Positions 1 through 12,705 are shown, numbered from the stretch's first letter. The stretch is DNA of 64,000 nucleotides from Excoecaria cochinchinensis (GCA_947683425.1 CANTUQ010000081.1:6072501-6136500), one strand, 5' to 3'. Notes: generated by a model from the letters alone, not told the origin. Numbers and translations: made by a program.

Positions 1-3000
1 AGAGGAAATTTCCTAGTCCTCTTAAAAGGCAATTTCAAAGTACTCCTAAGAGGCAATTCCCAAAGTCCTCTTAAGAGGCAATTTCCAAGTTCTCTTAAGA
101 GGCAATTCCCTAAGTCCTCTTAAGAGGCAATTTCCAAGTCCTCTTAAGGGCCAATTCTCTAAGTCCTCTGAAGAGGCAATTTCCTAAGTTCTCTCAAGAG
201 GCAATTTCCTATATCCTCTTAAGAGGCAATTCACCAATTCCTCTTTGGATACAATTTCCAAGTCCTCTTAAGAGGCAATTTCCCTAAGTCCTCTTAAGAG
301 GCCATTTCCAAGTCCTCTTAAGAGGCAATTCCCTAAGTCCTCTAAAGAGTCAATTTCCCTAAGTCCTCTTACGAGGCAATTTCCAAGTCCTCTTAAGAGG
401 CAATTCCCTCAGACCTCTTAAGAAGCAATTCCCTAAGTCCTCTTACGAGGCAAATTTTCGGGTCCTCATAAGAGGCAATTTCTTAAGTCCTCTTAAGAGG
501 CTATTCCCTAAGTCCTCTTAAGAGACAATTCCCAACGCCTGTTAAGTGGCAATTTCCAAGTCCTCTTAAGAAGAAATTTAGAAGTCCTCTTAAAAGGCAA
601 TTTTCAAGTCCTCCTAAGAGGCAATTCCCGAAGTCCTCTTAAGAGACAATTTCCAAGCCATCTTAATAGGCAATTTCCAAGTTCTTTTAAGTGGTAATTG
701 CCTAAGTCCTCTGAAGAGGCAATTTCGAAGTCCTCTTAAGAGGCAATTCCCTAAGTCCTCTTAAGAGGCACATTCCTAAGTTCTCTTAAGAGGCAATTCC
801 CTAAGTCCTCTTAAGAGGCAATTCTCCAATTCCTCTTTGGATGCAATTTCCAAGTCCTCTTAAGAGGCAATTTCTATGTCCTCTTAAGACGCAATTTCTA
901 AGTCCTCTTAAGAGGCAATTTCTAGGTCCTCTTAATAGGCAATTTCCAAGTCCTCTTAAGAGCCAATTTCCCTAAGTCCTCTTAGGAGGCCATTTCCAAG
1001 TCCTCTTAAGAGGCAATTCCCTAAATCCTCTAAAAAGTCAATATCCCTAAGTCCTCTTAAGATGCAATTTCCAAGTTCTCATAAGAGGCAATTTCCAAGT
1101 CCTCTTAAGAGGCAATTTTCTATGTCCTCTTCAGAGGCAATTCCCTAAGTACTCTTAAGAGGCAATTTCCAAGCCCTCTTAAGAGGCAATTTCTTAAGTC
1201 CTCTTAAGAGGCTATTCCCTAAGTCCTCTTAAGAGACAATTTCCAACTCCTGTTAAGTGAAAATTTCCATGTCCTCTTAAGAGGAAATTTCCGAGTCCTC
1301 TTTGGATGCAATTTCCAAGTCCTCTTAAGAGGCAATTTCTAAGTCCTCTTAAGAGGCAATTTCTAGATCCTCTTAAGAGGCAATTTCCAAGTCCTCTTAA
1401 GAGCCAATTTCCCTAAGTCCTCTTAGGAGGCCATTACCAAGTCCTCTTAAGAGGCAATTCCCTAAGTCCTCAAAAGAGTCAATATCCCTAAGTCCTCTTA
1501 AGATGCAATTTCCAAGTTCTCATAAGAGGCAATTTCCAAGTCCTCTTAAGAGGCAATTTTCTATGTCCTCTTCAGAGTCAATTCCCTAAGTACTCTTAAG
1601 AGGCAATTTCCAAGCCCTCTTAAGAGGCAATTTCTTAAGTCCTCTTAAGAGGCTATTCCCTAAGTCCTCTTAAGAGACAATTTCCAACTCCTGTTAAGTG
1701 AAAATTTCCAAGTCCTCTTAAGAGGAAATTTCCAAGTCCTCTTAAGAGGCAATTTCGAAGTCCTCCTAAGAGGCAATTCCCGAAGTCCTCTTAAGAGGCA
1801 ATTTCCAAGTTCTCTTAAGAGGCAATTCCCTAAGTCCTCTTAAGAGACAATTTCCAAGTCCTCTTAAGAGGCAATTTCCCTAAGTCCTCTTAAGAGGTAA
1901 TTTCCTAAGTTCTCTTAAAAGGCAATTCCCTATGTCCTCTTATGAGGCAATTCTCCAATTCCTCTTTTGATACAATTTCCCTAAGTCCTCTTAAGAGGAA
2001 ATTTCCTAAGTTCTCTTAAGAGGAAATTTCCTAAGTTCTCTTAAGAGGCAATTCCCTATGTCCTCTTAAGAGGCAATTCCCTATGTCCTCTTAAGAGGCA
2101 ATTCCCCAATTCCTCTTTGGATACAATTTCCAAGTCCTCTAAAGAGGCAATTTCCCTAAGTCCTCTTAAGAGGCCATTTCCAAGTCCTCTTAAGAGACAA
2201 TTCCCTAAGTCCTCTGAAGAGTCAATTTCCCTAAGTCCTCTTAAGAGGCAATTTCCAAGTCCTCTTAAGAGGCCATTCCCTAAGTCTTCTTAAGAAGCAA
2301 TTCCCTAAGTCCTCTTAAGAGGCAATTTTTGAGTCCTCCTAAGAGGCAATTTCTTAAGTCCTCTTAAGACGCTATTCCCTAAGTCCTCTTAAGAGACAAT
2401 TCCCAACACCTGTTAAGTGGCAATTTCCAAGTCCTCTTAAGAGGAAATTTCTAAGTCCTCTTAAAAGGCAATTTCCAAGTCCTCCTAAGAGGCAATTCCC
2501 AAAGTCCTCTTAAGAGGCAATTTCCAAGCCCTCTTAAGAGGCAATTTCCAAGTTCTCTTAAGAGCCAATTCCCTTAGTCCTCTGAAGAGGAAATTTCAAA
2601 GTTCTCTTAAGAGGCAATTCCCTAAGTCCTCTTAAAAGGCAATTTCCTAAGTTCTCTTAAGAGGCAATTCCCTATGTCCTCTTAAGAGGCAATTCTCCAA
2701 TTCCTCTTTGGATTCAATTTCCAAGTCCTCTTAAGAGGCGATTTCTAAGTCCTCTTAAGAGGCAATTTCTAGATCCTCTTAAGAGGTAATTTCTAGATCC
2801 TCCTAAGAGGCAATTTCCAAGTCCTCTTAAGAGCCAATTTCCCTAAGTCCTCTTAGGAGGCCATTTCCATGTCCTCTTAAGAGGCAATTCCCTAAGTCCT
2901 CTAAAGAGTCAATATCCCTAAGTCCTCTTAAGAGGCAATTTCCAACTACTCATAAGAGGCAATTTGCAAGTCCTCTTAAGAGGTAATTCTCCATGTCCTC

Positions 3001-4408
3001 TTAAGAGGCCATTCCCTAAGTCCTCTTCAGAGGCAATTTGCAAGTCCTCTTAAGAGGCAATTTCTTAAGTCCTCTTAAGATGCTATTCCCTAAGTCCTTT
3101 TAAGAGACAATTTCCAACTCCTGTGAAGTAGAAATTTCCAAGTCCTCTTAAGAGGAAATTTCCAAGTCTGCTTAAAAGCTAATTTCGAAGTCCTCCCAAG
3201 AGGCAATTCCCGAAGTCCTCTTAAGAGGCAATTTCCTCCTCTTAAGAGGCAATTCCCTAAGTCCTCTTAAGAGGCAATTTCCAAGTCCTCTTAAGAGGCA
3301 ATTTCCAAGTCCTCTTAAGAGGCAATTCCCTAAGTCCTCTTAAGAGGCAATTTCCTAAGTTGTCTTAAGAGCCAATTCCCTACGTCCTCTTAAGAGGCAA
3401 TTCTCCAATTCCTCTTTGGATACAATTTCCAAGTCCTCTTAAAAGGCAATTTCCCTAAGTCCTCTTAAGAGGAAATTTACAAGTCCTCTTAAGAGACAAT
3501 TCCCTAAGTCCTCTAGAGAGTTAATTTCCCTAAGTCCTCTTAAAAGGCAATTTCCAGGTCCTCTTAAGAGGCAATTCTCTAAGTCCTCTTAAGAGGCAAT
3601 TCCCTAAGTCCTCTTAAGAGGAAATTCCGTAAGTCCGCTTAAGAGGCAATTTCCAAGTCCACTTAAGAGGCAATTTCCAAGTCATCTTAAGAGGCAATTC
3701 CCTAAGTCCTCTCAAAAGGCAATTCCCGAAGCCCTCTTAAGAGCCAATTTCTTAAGTCCTCTTAAGAGGCAATTCCCTATATCCTCTTAAGAGGCAATTT
3801 TCAAGTCCTCTTCGGAGGCAATTTCCTAAATCCTCTTAAGAGGCAATTTATACGTCCTCTTAACGGGCAATTTCTTAAGTCCTCTTTAGAGCCAATTCCC
3901 TAAGTCCTCTTAAGATACAATTTCCATGTCCTGGTAAGAGGCAATTTCTAAGTCCTCTTAAGAGGCAATTTCCATGTCCTCTTAAGAGTCAATTCCCCAA
4001 GTCCTCTTAAGAGACAATTCCCTAAGTCCTCTGAAGAGGCAATCTCCAAGTCCTCTTAAGATCCAATTCCCTAAATCCTCTTAAGAGGCAATTTCCAAGT
4101 CCTCTTAAGAGGCAATTCCCTAAGTCCTCTTAAGAGGCAATTTCCAAGTCATCTTAAGAGGCAATTTCCAAGTCCTCTTAAGTGGCAATTCCCAAGTCCT
4201 CTTAAGAGGCAATTCGCCAAGTCCTCTTAAGAGGTAATTTCCAAGTCCTCTTAAGAGGCAATCTCCAAGTCCTCTTAAGAGGCAAGTCTCTAAGTCCTCT
4301 TAAGAGGCAATTCCCTTAGTCCTCTTAAATAGCAATCTCCAAGTCCTCTTAAGAAGCAATTCCCTAAGTCCTCTTAAGGGGCAATTCCCTAAGTCCTCTT
4401 AAGAGGCA
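1..4408. repeat. Satellite-like tandem array, 23-26 bp unit
   Basis: About 180 head-to-tail copies of a 23-26 bp unit whose core is the palindrome CCTCTTAAGAGG followed by CAATT and a short spacer of variable length. Units differ by point changes and by 1-2 bases in the spacer. A rarer variant (CCTCTTTGGATACAATTT) recurs near 236, 829, 1298, 1957, 2107, 2699 and 3410 and marks a higher-order pattern. The array touches the window start, so its full length is unknown. It ends about 600 bases before the polypurine tract of a Tat-like element, which suggests it lies in that element's 3' untranslated region. No coding potential. Confidence 0.95.
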
Positions 4409-5014
4409 AAACATACAAAGATCTCTTAGGGGCACTAATCTACGAACTAGCAAAGATTCTCTAGTGACAACCATTTTGTCGAAAAGATCCAACCGTCCTT
4501 TAAAAAGGCATCCATCATGCCACGGATTGCGACCTGTCCTGTTATCATCTCAAAAATCATTAGGATGAATTTTGTTCCTGCATTTCGGCATGACTCATGC
4601 ATTTCACCTGCATGCTCACTATTTGTCCTGCATATTTGGCTTTCTAATTTAGCAATAAGAGATATCCAATGCGGACACCGATAAAGGCAGAGTGCTGATA
4701 TCAGTCCAAATGCTAATCCGAACAATCAACCAAAAGGCTTTTAGGGAGCACCACATCACATCTCAGAAGGGTTAACGTCAGCAGGGGCGAGATACCGCAC
4801 AGGTTAGATGCTGAAATGATAGAGGTTAGACACCGCATAGGTTAGATGCCAAAATGATGAGGGTTAACACGTTAACAAGTAGATGGTAACTACCAAAACG
4901 ATTTCATTCAGACCGAAAAGTCAGCTACCTCAGGCACGTGTCTCTTTCCTTCTTTCTGTGAGTTTTGGCTCACCTAGGCAACCATGCACTAGCTTTCCCA
5001 AAACTTGAGGCAAC
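4409..5014 (+). mobile_element. T1 internal 3' tail and polypurine tract
   Basis: Noncoding end of the internal region of Tat-like element T1. At 4788-4885 there are two degenerate copies of a ~38-bp repeat containing GGTTAGATGC, comparable with the 3' arrays of T2 and T3. The last ~90 bases match the segment just upstream of the 3' LTR in T2 (CTCTTTCCTTCTT, the split phrase CACCTAGGCA...GCACTAG, then CCCAAAACTTGAGGCAAC) and include the putative polypurine tract next to the LTR. Nothing coding is seen. Confidence 0.75.
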
Positions 5015-5229
5015 TGTAGACACCGAGTACCGAGGCAGCCCAGGCCAGGGTTACCCAATGATGATTAGATGCTTGTTCATTTGCAAAAATGTTGGAAGCG
5101 ATGATTTCCTTGTGAAAATTTACTTTTCAGAAATAAAAAATATATATTTTAAAAATTAAAAATGAAAAAGGAAATTGGAAGTATTAATTTTAGGTTAAAA
5201 AGTTTTAATTTAAAAAAAAACATTTTTCG

Positions 5230-5450
5230 GAGGGTTGCGACCACCACGGTGAGCTGGGGCGAGCGCGCGGAGCGCTGCATGAGGCCGTGCCTCATGCGAG
5301 CGAGTTGCGGCCTCCAGCACGAGGTCGTGCCTCACGCGCGTGAGGTGCAGCCGCAACTCGCCCTCAGCGCACGCGACGCGCGCCCAGCGCCCGTCGCACG
5401 CACCCAACTCGCCCCAGCCCACCGATTTTTGCCCAGTTTCGTCGAAAATG
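5230..5450. repeat. GC-rich nested palindromes in T1 U3
   Basis: A GC island inside AT-rich LTR. It contains GCATGAGGC-CGT-GCCTCATGC (perfect 9-bp stem), the perfect palindrome CCTCACGCGCGTGAGG, and an outer 11-bp stem CGAGTTGCGGC / GCCGCAACTCG enclosing the latter. It lies about 160-380 bases upstream of the TATA box, so it is in U3. The ORFs that cross it on both strands are by-products of its GC content. Confidence 0.8.
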
Positions 5451-5610
5451 CATTTTTTTACCCAAATTCGGGATTTTGAGTCCAATTTGAACTCTAAGCC
5501 ATTTTTTTGAGATAATTAAAAATAAATCCTGATTTTATCATGAAAAAAGAGAAATTGGATTAAAATTAATTTTCTTTTCCTAATAAAATTAGGGCTTTTA
5601 TTTTGAAAGA

Positions 5611-5618
5611 TATAAATA
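5611..5618 (+). promoter_or_regulatory. Putative TATA box of T1 LTR
   Basis: TATAAATA about 600 bases into the LTR, at the equivalent place to TATAAAA in both T2 LTRs. Transcription would start about 30 bases downstream, before an AAAACCTAGAGG segment. Confidence 0.5.
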
Positions 5619-7463
5619 GTTTGAGATGAAAAAACCTAGAGGAGAGCCTCCATTATTTTTTCATCCCTTTTTTTGCAAGAATTTCTTCTTCTTCTTGAAT
5701 TTTTCTTCTCTAATTTTAGATTGAATTTTTTCAATTTACAAGGATTAATTGAGATTGAAAAATAAAATTTCAATTTTTAAGCATCCAAATTAATTTCTTT
5801 GTTTTCCTCCATAAACAAAAGGAATTAATTTCACTTCTAAATTATTTTTTTTTTTGTGGAATTTTTCAAGGAGATCAATCATCATATTCCTTTCATCAAA
5901 TCTAAATCTGATAGTAAATGTTCTGGGCTCCAAACTAATTATTTTCATCTGATTCTCTTATTTCTTATTTAATTATTTTTGTTCATGTAAACATTGATTT
6001 CTTGCTATTTTTAACATGTAATTAATTAATTTATTTTTCTTTGATTGATTATCTTTTTTGCCATTTAAATATTTATGTTAATTGTGATAAAATGTAAATA
6101 GTTAATTTAATCAAATCAATTTTGCAGTTTTAGTTCCATCATTCTATGTTGCTAACTTAATCAAATTGCTTTTTTTCCTTCTCTTTACATGATGGCCACT
6201 TGAACAGTGGCCATCTTTGTTTCATTCCACCTTTAATTCTCATGCATTATTCATGTGGGGCCAATTTATTTTGTCCACACACACATTCATTCATTCTCAC
6301 ATTTATATATTTTTATCCTTTTAGTTATTTGATTTATTTACTAATTGGCTTAATTAAAATATTTGTTAGTTGGATTCATTTAATTTAATTTTGTTCATTA
6401 TTTTATTTTATGTATTTCATTTAATTTGATTTATTTATTTTTATTTATTTATTATTTATTTTTATGTATTTTATTTTATTTGAATTAATTACTAACCTTA
6501 ATTTTCTTTTTCTTTTTGGCTACAATACTTGTCTTTTTATTTGAGTATTATCCGTGGACGAAGATGGATGATTAAGGAATTAAGAGCCTCATTTTAGTTT
6601 GTATATTTAAATTCCGCATTTTCCTTTATTTTGATTTATTTGTCGCATTTGTGTACTTTATGTAAAATTATTTATTTTTATGTACGTTTATAAAAAATCA
6701 TTAAAATATTTTTACTAATGAAACGGGATTTTTTTTCTAATGAAATGGACCAATGTCCTATTTTAAACCAATAAAATCTCATTTTCAAAAGGAGAATTAT
6801 TTTTTATAAAATGGGATCACTCATCTCGGTTTCTCAATCAATGCCCAAAAAATAATTCTCCAATTTTTAAGTTAATAAAAGGAACCAATGTTCCTAAACT
6901 CTAATAAATGCCCCGATTTATGCATGATGTATTTTCATTCTCTTTGCGTATTTATTTATTTATTCATTTTGGGCCCTTGTAATTAATTTTGGAGCGAGTT
7001 TATTCTTTTATTTATGTCTTCTTTATTTTGGGGGATTGTTCTGTCCCATATTTTTTTCACTTGTAATTTATTTATTACTTTATTTTCTGCATTCTTTATT
7101 GCTTTCTGAAATGTTTAAAATGCACCTTAAATTTATTGCATGATCGCGTGAGATGAGAGATGGAATTTTGATTTCTTAAAACTCATTTATAAACTTAACT
7201 TAAGGCATTAATAAGAGTGATGTTTCGAACACCTTCTCTAGTTTAAGACCCCAAAGATTAGATGACCTTTCCCAATTTCTTGTAAATTGGGTGGCGACTC
7301 CAAAATACCTCAAAGGTGCCTAAAGGTTTCATGGAATTAGATGAACCTTCCAATGTTCTATTGGGTAGGGGATTCCAAAATATCTCGTGTTACCTAAAAT
7401 CTAGGTACTAAACCCTTCTTGGACCATTAAAGCGGGCTAGGGACCTAAGTTGTGTGCGTCACA

Positions 7464-8035
7464 GATATCCTTTTAAGAAAAAGGTCTGGAGATTTACAAA
7501 AGACTTATCAAGTTAGGTCTGGCAGGGGACCTGTTACTAGAGGATGTTCGACTTATAAGAGGAAGGGTATTATATCGGAGTGTTTTTATTGTGGCAAGCT
7601 TGATAGAAGCGAATGCAGATGGCTAACTGGTGGGTGCTTTAGCTGTGTAAGCACTGTGCATATTCTAGCCAATTGCTCTAAGCCTTATGAATTGTGTGGA
7701 AGTTAGCAAGGAGTAAGTCGGGGTGGATCTAGTGCATTTTCAGCGATTCGTGGTAGAAGAAGAAGTCGGGGTAGAGGTAATCAGGTTGGAAGTGGTGGAA
7801 TTGGTATCGTACCGAGACCAGTTGATAATCCTATAATGGTTCCAGTACGGGATCATGTTGGGGAGGTGAATGAGGATTAGGATAAACCGAAAGTGATACC
7901 TAGTACTTTTTTGCTCCTTAAAGAGTTATGTTTTAAAGTGCATATTGATTATTTTGATTATGATGAGTATGTGATTAGTCCTTTGGGGCATAGTGTAAAT
8001 GTGTATAATACGCATGGGAACTGTTCTTGGTGATT
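7464..8035 (+). pseudogene. V-lineage gag C-terminus and protease remnant
   Basis: Remnant of the gag end and protease start of a Tekay/Del-like Ty3/gypsy element. The reading 7464-7706 contains a zinc-knuckle region with CFYCGKLDRSEC followed by a second cysteine cluster (CFSCVSTVHILANC), the usual double arrangement before the protease; the His of the first knuckle is lost. A stop at 7704-7706 is followed in frame by an arginine/glycine-rich linker to about 7880. Around 7925-8020 the phrase VISPLGHSVNVY resembles the region at the protease/RT boundary of chromoviruses. RT, RNase H and integrase are absent, so most of pol has been deleted. The upstream part lies on the far side of T1, outside the window. 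Confidence 0.7.
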
Positions 8036-8745
8036 TAAAGTAAAGAGTTATCTATTAATTTGATTGAAGTGCTATCCAAAGGATTTTATTTAATTCTGGG
8101 TATGGACAATTTTGGAATTAACAATGATGGGGAATGTGTAGGAAAGTGGTGATACTTTGCACGCCTGTTAGCTATCTCGTTGAAATCATTTGAACATGAT
8201 CATATAAAAACATGGGGATGGGAAAAGTGCATTAATATCGTATAAACTACATTTTTACATCATTTTGCATACATACATCATCATATATTCATTTGCATCC
8301 CTTGGTCATGTGTGCAAAATATTTGTGTATGTGTTTCATTCTAAGAGAAAGCTGACAGGATGTACATACAATGTGTGGTATTAGAAAAAGGACTATTGAG
8401 GAAGACTGAAGTGTTTGTTAATGAAAGTATGAAGTGTGAGTAATTAAAGTTAAGAAGAGGAAGTTATTTACGAAGTTTATATAAGCGACTACGAATAAGA
8501 TTTTGAATGAAGAATGAATAACATGGGTGAAAGAAGTAACAAGGGTATCCCATAAATTTCAAGCGTCCAGGAATTGCACAATAAGAGAATAAAGGTAGAA
8601 GTGTCTAAATATGAAGTATATGTGATTGGGTTTCTGAATAGTGATAAAGTTCTCTGGAAGTGCTTCGATGGAGGAAGTTATGTATGCTCTATTATTGGAT
8701 TGGGTTTGAATTTTGCGGACGAAATTCTTTTTAGGAGGGGAGAGT
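8036..8745 (+). mobile_element. V-lineage internal 3' end with polypurine tract
   Basis: Noncoding tail of the same element. Just before the LTR stands GCGGACGAAATTCTTTTTAGG and then the polypurine tract AGGAGGGGAGAGT (8733-8745), a combination typical of plant chromovirus 3' ends and repeated in variant form at 48830-48868. No ORF worth calling. Confidence 0.75.
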
Positions 8746-9800
8746 TGTAACGACCCGAATTATACCCTAGTAGTATTTTGGCTTAAATAGGGTAATTGGA
8801 GAAGTTGGAGTTGGAATTATGATATTGGACCTAAGTGTAATTGGAATTGAGGGCCTAATTGCATAAATAAAATAAGTTTATTGGCCATTATGTAGTTGTG
8901 GATGATTTAGTTAAGTGAAGATTAATTAAGTGATAATGGAGATTAGCTTAAGTTAAGCATGTTATAGTGGAATCCACGTGTTGATTATTAGCTATGCCAA
9001 CACATCAAAGTTGCATGCAATATATAGTGGGAAAATACAAAAATTGGCTCATTCGCACTCTTTTTAATCTGGCCACCTATTCTCAATTCTGCTCTCTCTT
9101 TTGTTCTCCTTCTTCTCTTTTTCTTCTCTTCTTTAGTCTATCATCTTTAAATTTCTGCAAAATTGGATCATATGGTGTTTGTTTTGTGCCGGGTTTTCGT
9201 CTAGTTAGGGTAAGTGGTTATGATAGTTTGATCTTCTTCTTCTTCTTCTCCTTCTCCTTCTTTGTGTATTGATAGAATATTGATCCTTTGTCTTTAATTT
9301 TGGAAATTTGATTGTGCATGTGGTGGTGGCTATGGGGAAAACAAAAGAAAGAAGAAGGTTGGTGATCAAGGTGCCAAGTGAGCACATTGGAGCTAAGGAA
9401 ATTGAGGTTTGGGAAATTTGTGTAACACCCCCTTCCCATACGTAGGAGAACCCATCCGCGAGGGAGTAAGAACCCGTACGAGCAGGGGTGTCACACCAAA
9501 CAGAACGGTACATACATACATTCACATAATATTACATACATAAAAATAACAGAAATTAAAACTTTAAAACCAACTGAGCATTCATTCATAGAATAACAAT
9601 ATTCAATTACATAACTGTTCTGATACCAACATAATTACATCATTCAGAGATACATAGTGGAAGCTTACAAAATACTATATACAAGAGAGATCACTATTAC
9701 AAAAATAATGATGATACAAAAAGAAACTATGTCCTATCAACAATCCCACTGTGTTGGCTTGACTAGCCGAGACTCTCCCAAAAGCTATACACCTTTTGCA

Positions 9801-9846
9801 CCTGCACGGGTAAAAACACCATACTAAGCGATAATCCTTAGTGGGG
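9801..9846 (-). promoter_or_regulatory. Conserved double hairpin and acceptor, V2
   Basis: Read on the minus strand: CCCCACTAAGG...CCTTAG-type stem, then a region ending CCCGTGCAG|GT. It matches the same block in V1, V4, V5, V6, V7 and V8. The TTTTTACCCGTGCAG stretch fits a plant 3' splice site. Confidence 0.55.
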
Positions 9847-10110
9847 AAATAAACAATAACATATGGACGGCCATTCACAATGGTCGTCAAGGCAAATCAC
9901 ATACATAATGGCATACTGAAAATCATAAGATATAATCACAATAGAATTTAATTCATAACCATTCAAAAGTTCAATAAACATATTCAAATGCCAAAATTCA
10001 TACGCTCTTGTTAGAGTCATTCAGATTCAAATACTTATAATCATACTCATGCGGATTCACATAACTATAATCATATCAGAACAAATCACAACACCTGCTG
10101 ACTCACAGTA

Positions 10111-10353
10111 GTGGATAACGAGTAATCGCATAGTGGTACCTTACGGGTACGAATCGACACGTAGTGATACCTTATGGGTACGAATCGGGAAAACAATATC
10201 ATAATTTCTCTTTTCAAAACATTTTACAAAGGGATCTTAAACAAGATCCGTACATGTAGAAGTTCGCGAGGAGCTAACGGGGACCTGATCAGGGTCCAGA
10301 ACAGTGCAAAGGATGCAGCAAAAGGACTCTTTTAGGCATGCCTAAATATCCAC
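10111..10353 (-). repeat. Hairpin-string module, V2
   Basis: Enclosed by GTGGATA (10111) and TATCCAC (10347). Inside are TTAGGCATGCCTAA, the GGACCCTGATCAGGTCC hairpin, GGATCTTGTTTAAGATCC, and two copies of a GTACC-loop-GGTAC type hairpin (10125-10190). See V4, V5 and V7 for the same layout with changed stems. Confidence 0.75.
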
Positions 10354-11696
10354 TAAACTGACTCTTGCAGGTCATGCATAATCCATTAAATCACATTCAA
10401 GTATAACATATTGTTTATAAAGGAGAATCATGAACTTGGATATGCATAACACATTCCGCCTTCAAACAAAACATTCATTATAATTTGATATAGCAAAAAT
10501 ATAATTAATGATACTATGATGCGCGCCGAACCCCGCAAGGCCCCTAAAGGCCCGCTTTCATGGCTTTTGGGAAGAGGTTCGTGAGAACGTGCAAGTGAAA
10601 TTGCAAGGGCATCTATTTTGGGCAACAAGGAGGTTTTATGGAGTCGCCACCCAATAAAACATTGGGAAAGTTTGTCTAACCTCAGTGAGCCTAAGACAGT
10701 GCAACCATGTCCATCATAGGCAAGCCAGAGGTGTCTTGGAGGCCCCGCCTTAACATTAGGATTGCCCTCTCGACCTCATGCTTGGGCAAACCAGAGGTGT
10801 TTGGAGGCCCCACCCTAATAGAACATTAGGATGGCCCTCTCGCCTCGTGACACCTAGGACTGTGCAAATTGAGCCTTTTTACGGGACACAAGAGGTGTCT
10901 TGGAGGCCCCATCCCAATGGAATAATGAGATGGCCCTCTCGCCTCGTTAAGGCCAAAGACCAGAGATGTTTCGGGACTTCTCATTTATTCATACCTTGGT
11001 TAAGTTAAAATCAAGTTTTGAATTTAAGTTTTCATCCCTTTTCTCATACGTTTTGATGCAATAATTAGAGCACAAATTGGTCATCCAAGGAAAACAGTAA
11101 ATGAAAGCATAATTAAAATAAAGTGCATAAAAATAAATTACAACAAAACTACGGGCGAAATACAACTCCGATTGTAAAATAAAATGTAAATCATGCATAA
11201 AACGGAGTATTTTTTAAGGATGAGGACATTGGTCCTCGCATGCATATTTAAAGAAAACAATTTTAAGGTGACAATTTATTTGGATGAAAAATTAGGACAT
11301 TGGTCCCATTTTATTAGAAAAAACCAATTTTATTTATAAAAATTTTTTTGTGTGATTTTTAATTAAGCGTGCATAAAAAAGATTTTATTAATAATTACAT
11401 GACAAATAAATTAACAAGATAAATAAAGGAAAAAAATATTAAATACAATACAAATAAATCCCGAATCTCCTCCTTCACTCATATAGATGCTCAAAAAAGG
11501 AAAAATAAGGATTTGAAACCAAAAACAAGCACAAAGAAAATTTATGTTAGTAATTAAATTAAGAAAATCAATTAAATACTTAAAATAATAAATAATAGAT
11601 TAGAATAAATAAAATATGCATTATGGATGACAAATAAATTAGCTAATATAATGAAAACAAATAAATTAGCATATTAACATGTTAACACAAACTATG

Positions 11697-11699
11697 ATG

Positions 11700-11740
<41 letters not shown>

Positions 11741-11741
11741 G
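11697..11741. repeat. (TAA)n microsatellite
   Basis: A near-perfect run of GAT/AAT-type trinucleotides, about 14 repeats of ATA, inside the AT-rich part of the solo T LTR. Confidence 0.9.
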
Positions 11742-12552
11742 AATGAACAATTAAATAAAATAAAGTAAAAAGAATATTAAAAATGTTAAATCTATATATA
11801 AAATCACCTAAAATAAATAAAACACAATAATATAACAATCTACATGGTTAATAATTAAATATGAACAAAAACTAAATAAGAAAAATAAAATTAGAGGATT
11901 AAGTCTAAAATATTTACTATCAGATTTCGGATTTGATTGATGAAGAATATGATGATTTTCCTTGCTTTGATTCACAAAATAGAAATTAAATAATTGAAAC
12001 TTTATTCCAAAAGAAAATTGCTTAAAAAAATAATAGAAGAAAATAATTAATTCTCAAGAAAAAGTATTGATTTCTTTGTCTCAAGAATAATTATTGATGA
12101 AAATTGTTAAAGAGAAGAAAAAAATTCAATTTCCAAGAACAATGAATTATTTCTTTGTCTCAAAAATTACAATTGATTCAAAATCCAAATCTCAAAAACA
12201 AGCAATAGTTTATTTGTCCCAAGAAAAATTCTAGATTAAAAATTGTATTTTTTTAACCGAGGAATTTTTATTTGGGGAAAAAGATGTCAAAAAAAATCAA
12301 GAGAGAATTCTTGGAGGAGAAGAGCAGAAGAAATAAAGAAAATTGATCCCAAAATGAATCCCCTCCATCTCCCTTCAAATATTCAACTTAAATGAATAAA
12401 AAAGGAAAAAATAATTAATTGGGGAATAAAATAGGATTTTTAGCTAATTTCCCTTAATTTGGGTGTAAAAAATGAAGAAAAACATTAAAAACCCGGAAAA
12501 AATGGTGAAAAAACCAAGAAAATTGAAGAAAATCGGAAAAAGGGGGAAAAAA

Positions 12553-12705
12553 GGCATTTGCGGCGGAAATGGGCCGACCGACGCCTGTCGGCGCGCCCAA
12601 CAGGCATTGCTCACGCGCGCTGGGCGAGCGCGGCGCCCTGTGTGTCGCTCGCGTGTGAGCGCCTGCGCGCCCGCAGGCGCGCTGCCGTGGCCGACACTCG
12701 CGAAA
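12553..12705. repeat. GC-rich palindrome patch, solo T LTR
   Basis: A GC island with several inverted repeats, including GCGCCTGCG-CGCC-CGCAGGCGC and GCCGACCGACGC-type arms. It occupies the same U3 position as the patches of T1 and T2, but its sequence is largely different. Confidence 0.75.

Larger units (their letters stand above)
5015..7463 (+). mobile_element. T1 3' LTR (Tat/Ogre-like)
   Basis: A 2449-bp LTR. It begins TGTAGACACC right after the polypurine tract and ends TGCGTCACA, matching the termini of both T2 LTRs. In order it holds a GC-rich palindrome patch in U3 (5230-5450), a TATA box (5611), a T-rich AT-only stretch, a block with AAATGGGACC-type phrases, and near the 3' end a block with GGTGGCGACTCC. 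Because internal sequence precedes it, this is a 3' LTR rather than a solo LTR. It lies within gag sequence of a V-lineage element that continues at 7464. Confidence 0.85.

Noticed and set aside
1..4408. CRISPR-like look of a palindromic repeat array
   Set aside because: The repeats are contiguous without unique spacers of constant length, units drift by single changes, and the surroundings are plant retrotransposons.
5162..5485. Overlapping ORFs on both strands over a GC-rich patch (similar at 12472-12740, 18317-18574, 36053-36807, 46406-46762)
   Set aside because: They follow the GC palindromes of LTRs, are rich in R, A and S on both strands, and no family is recognisable.
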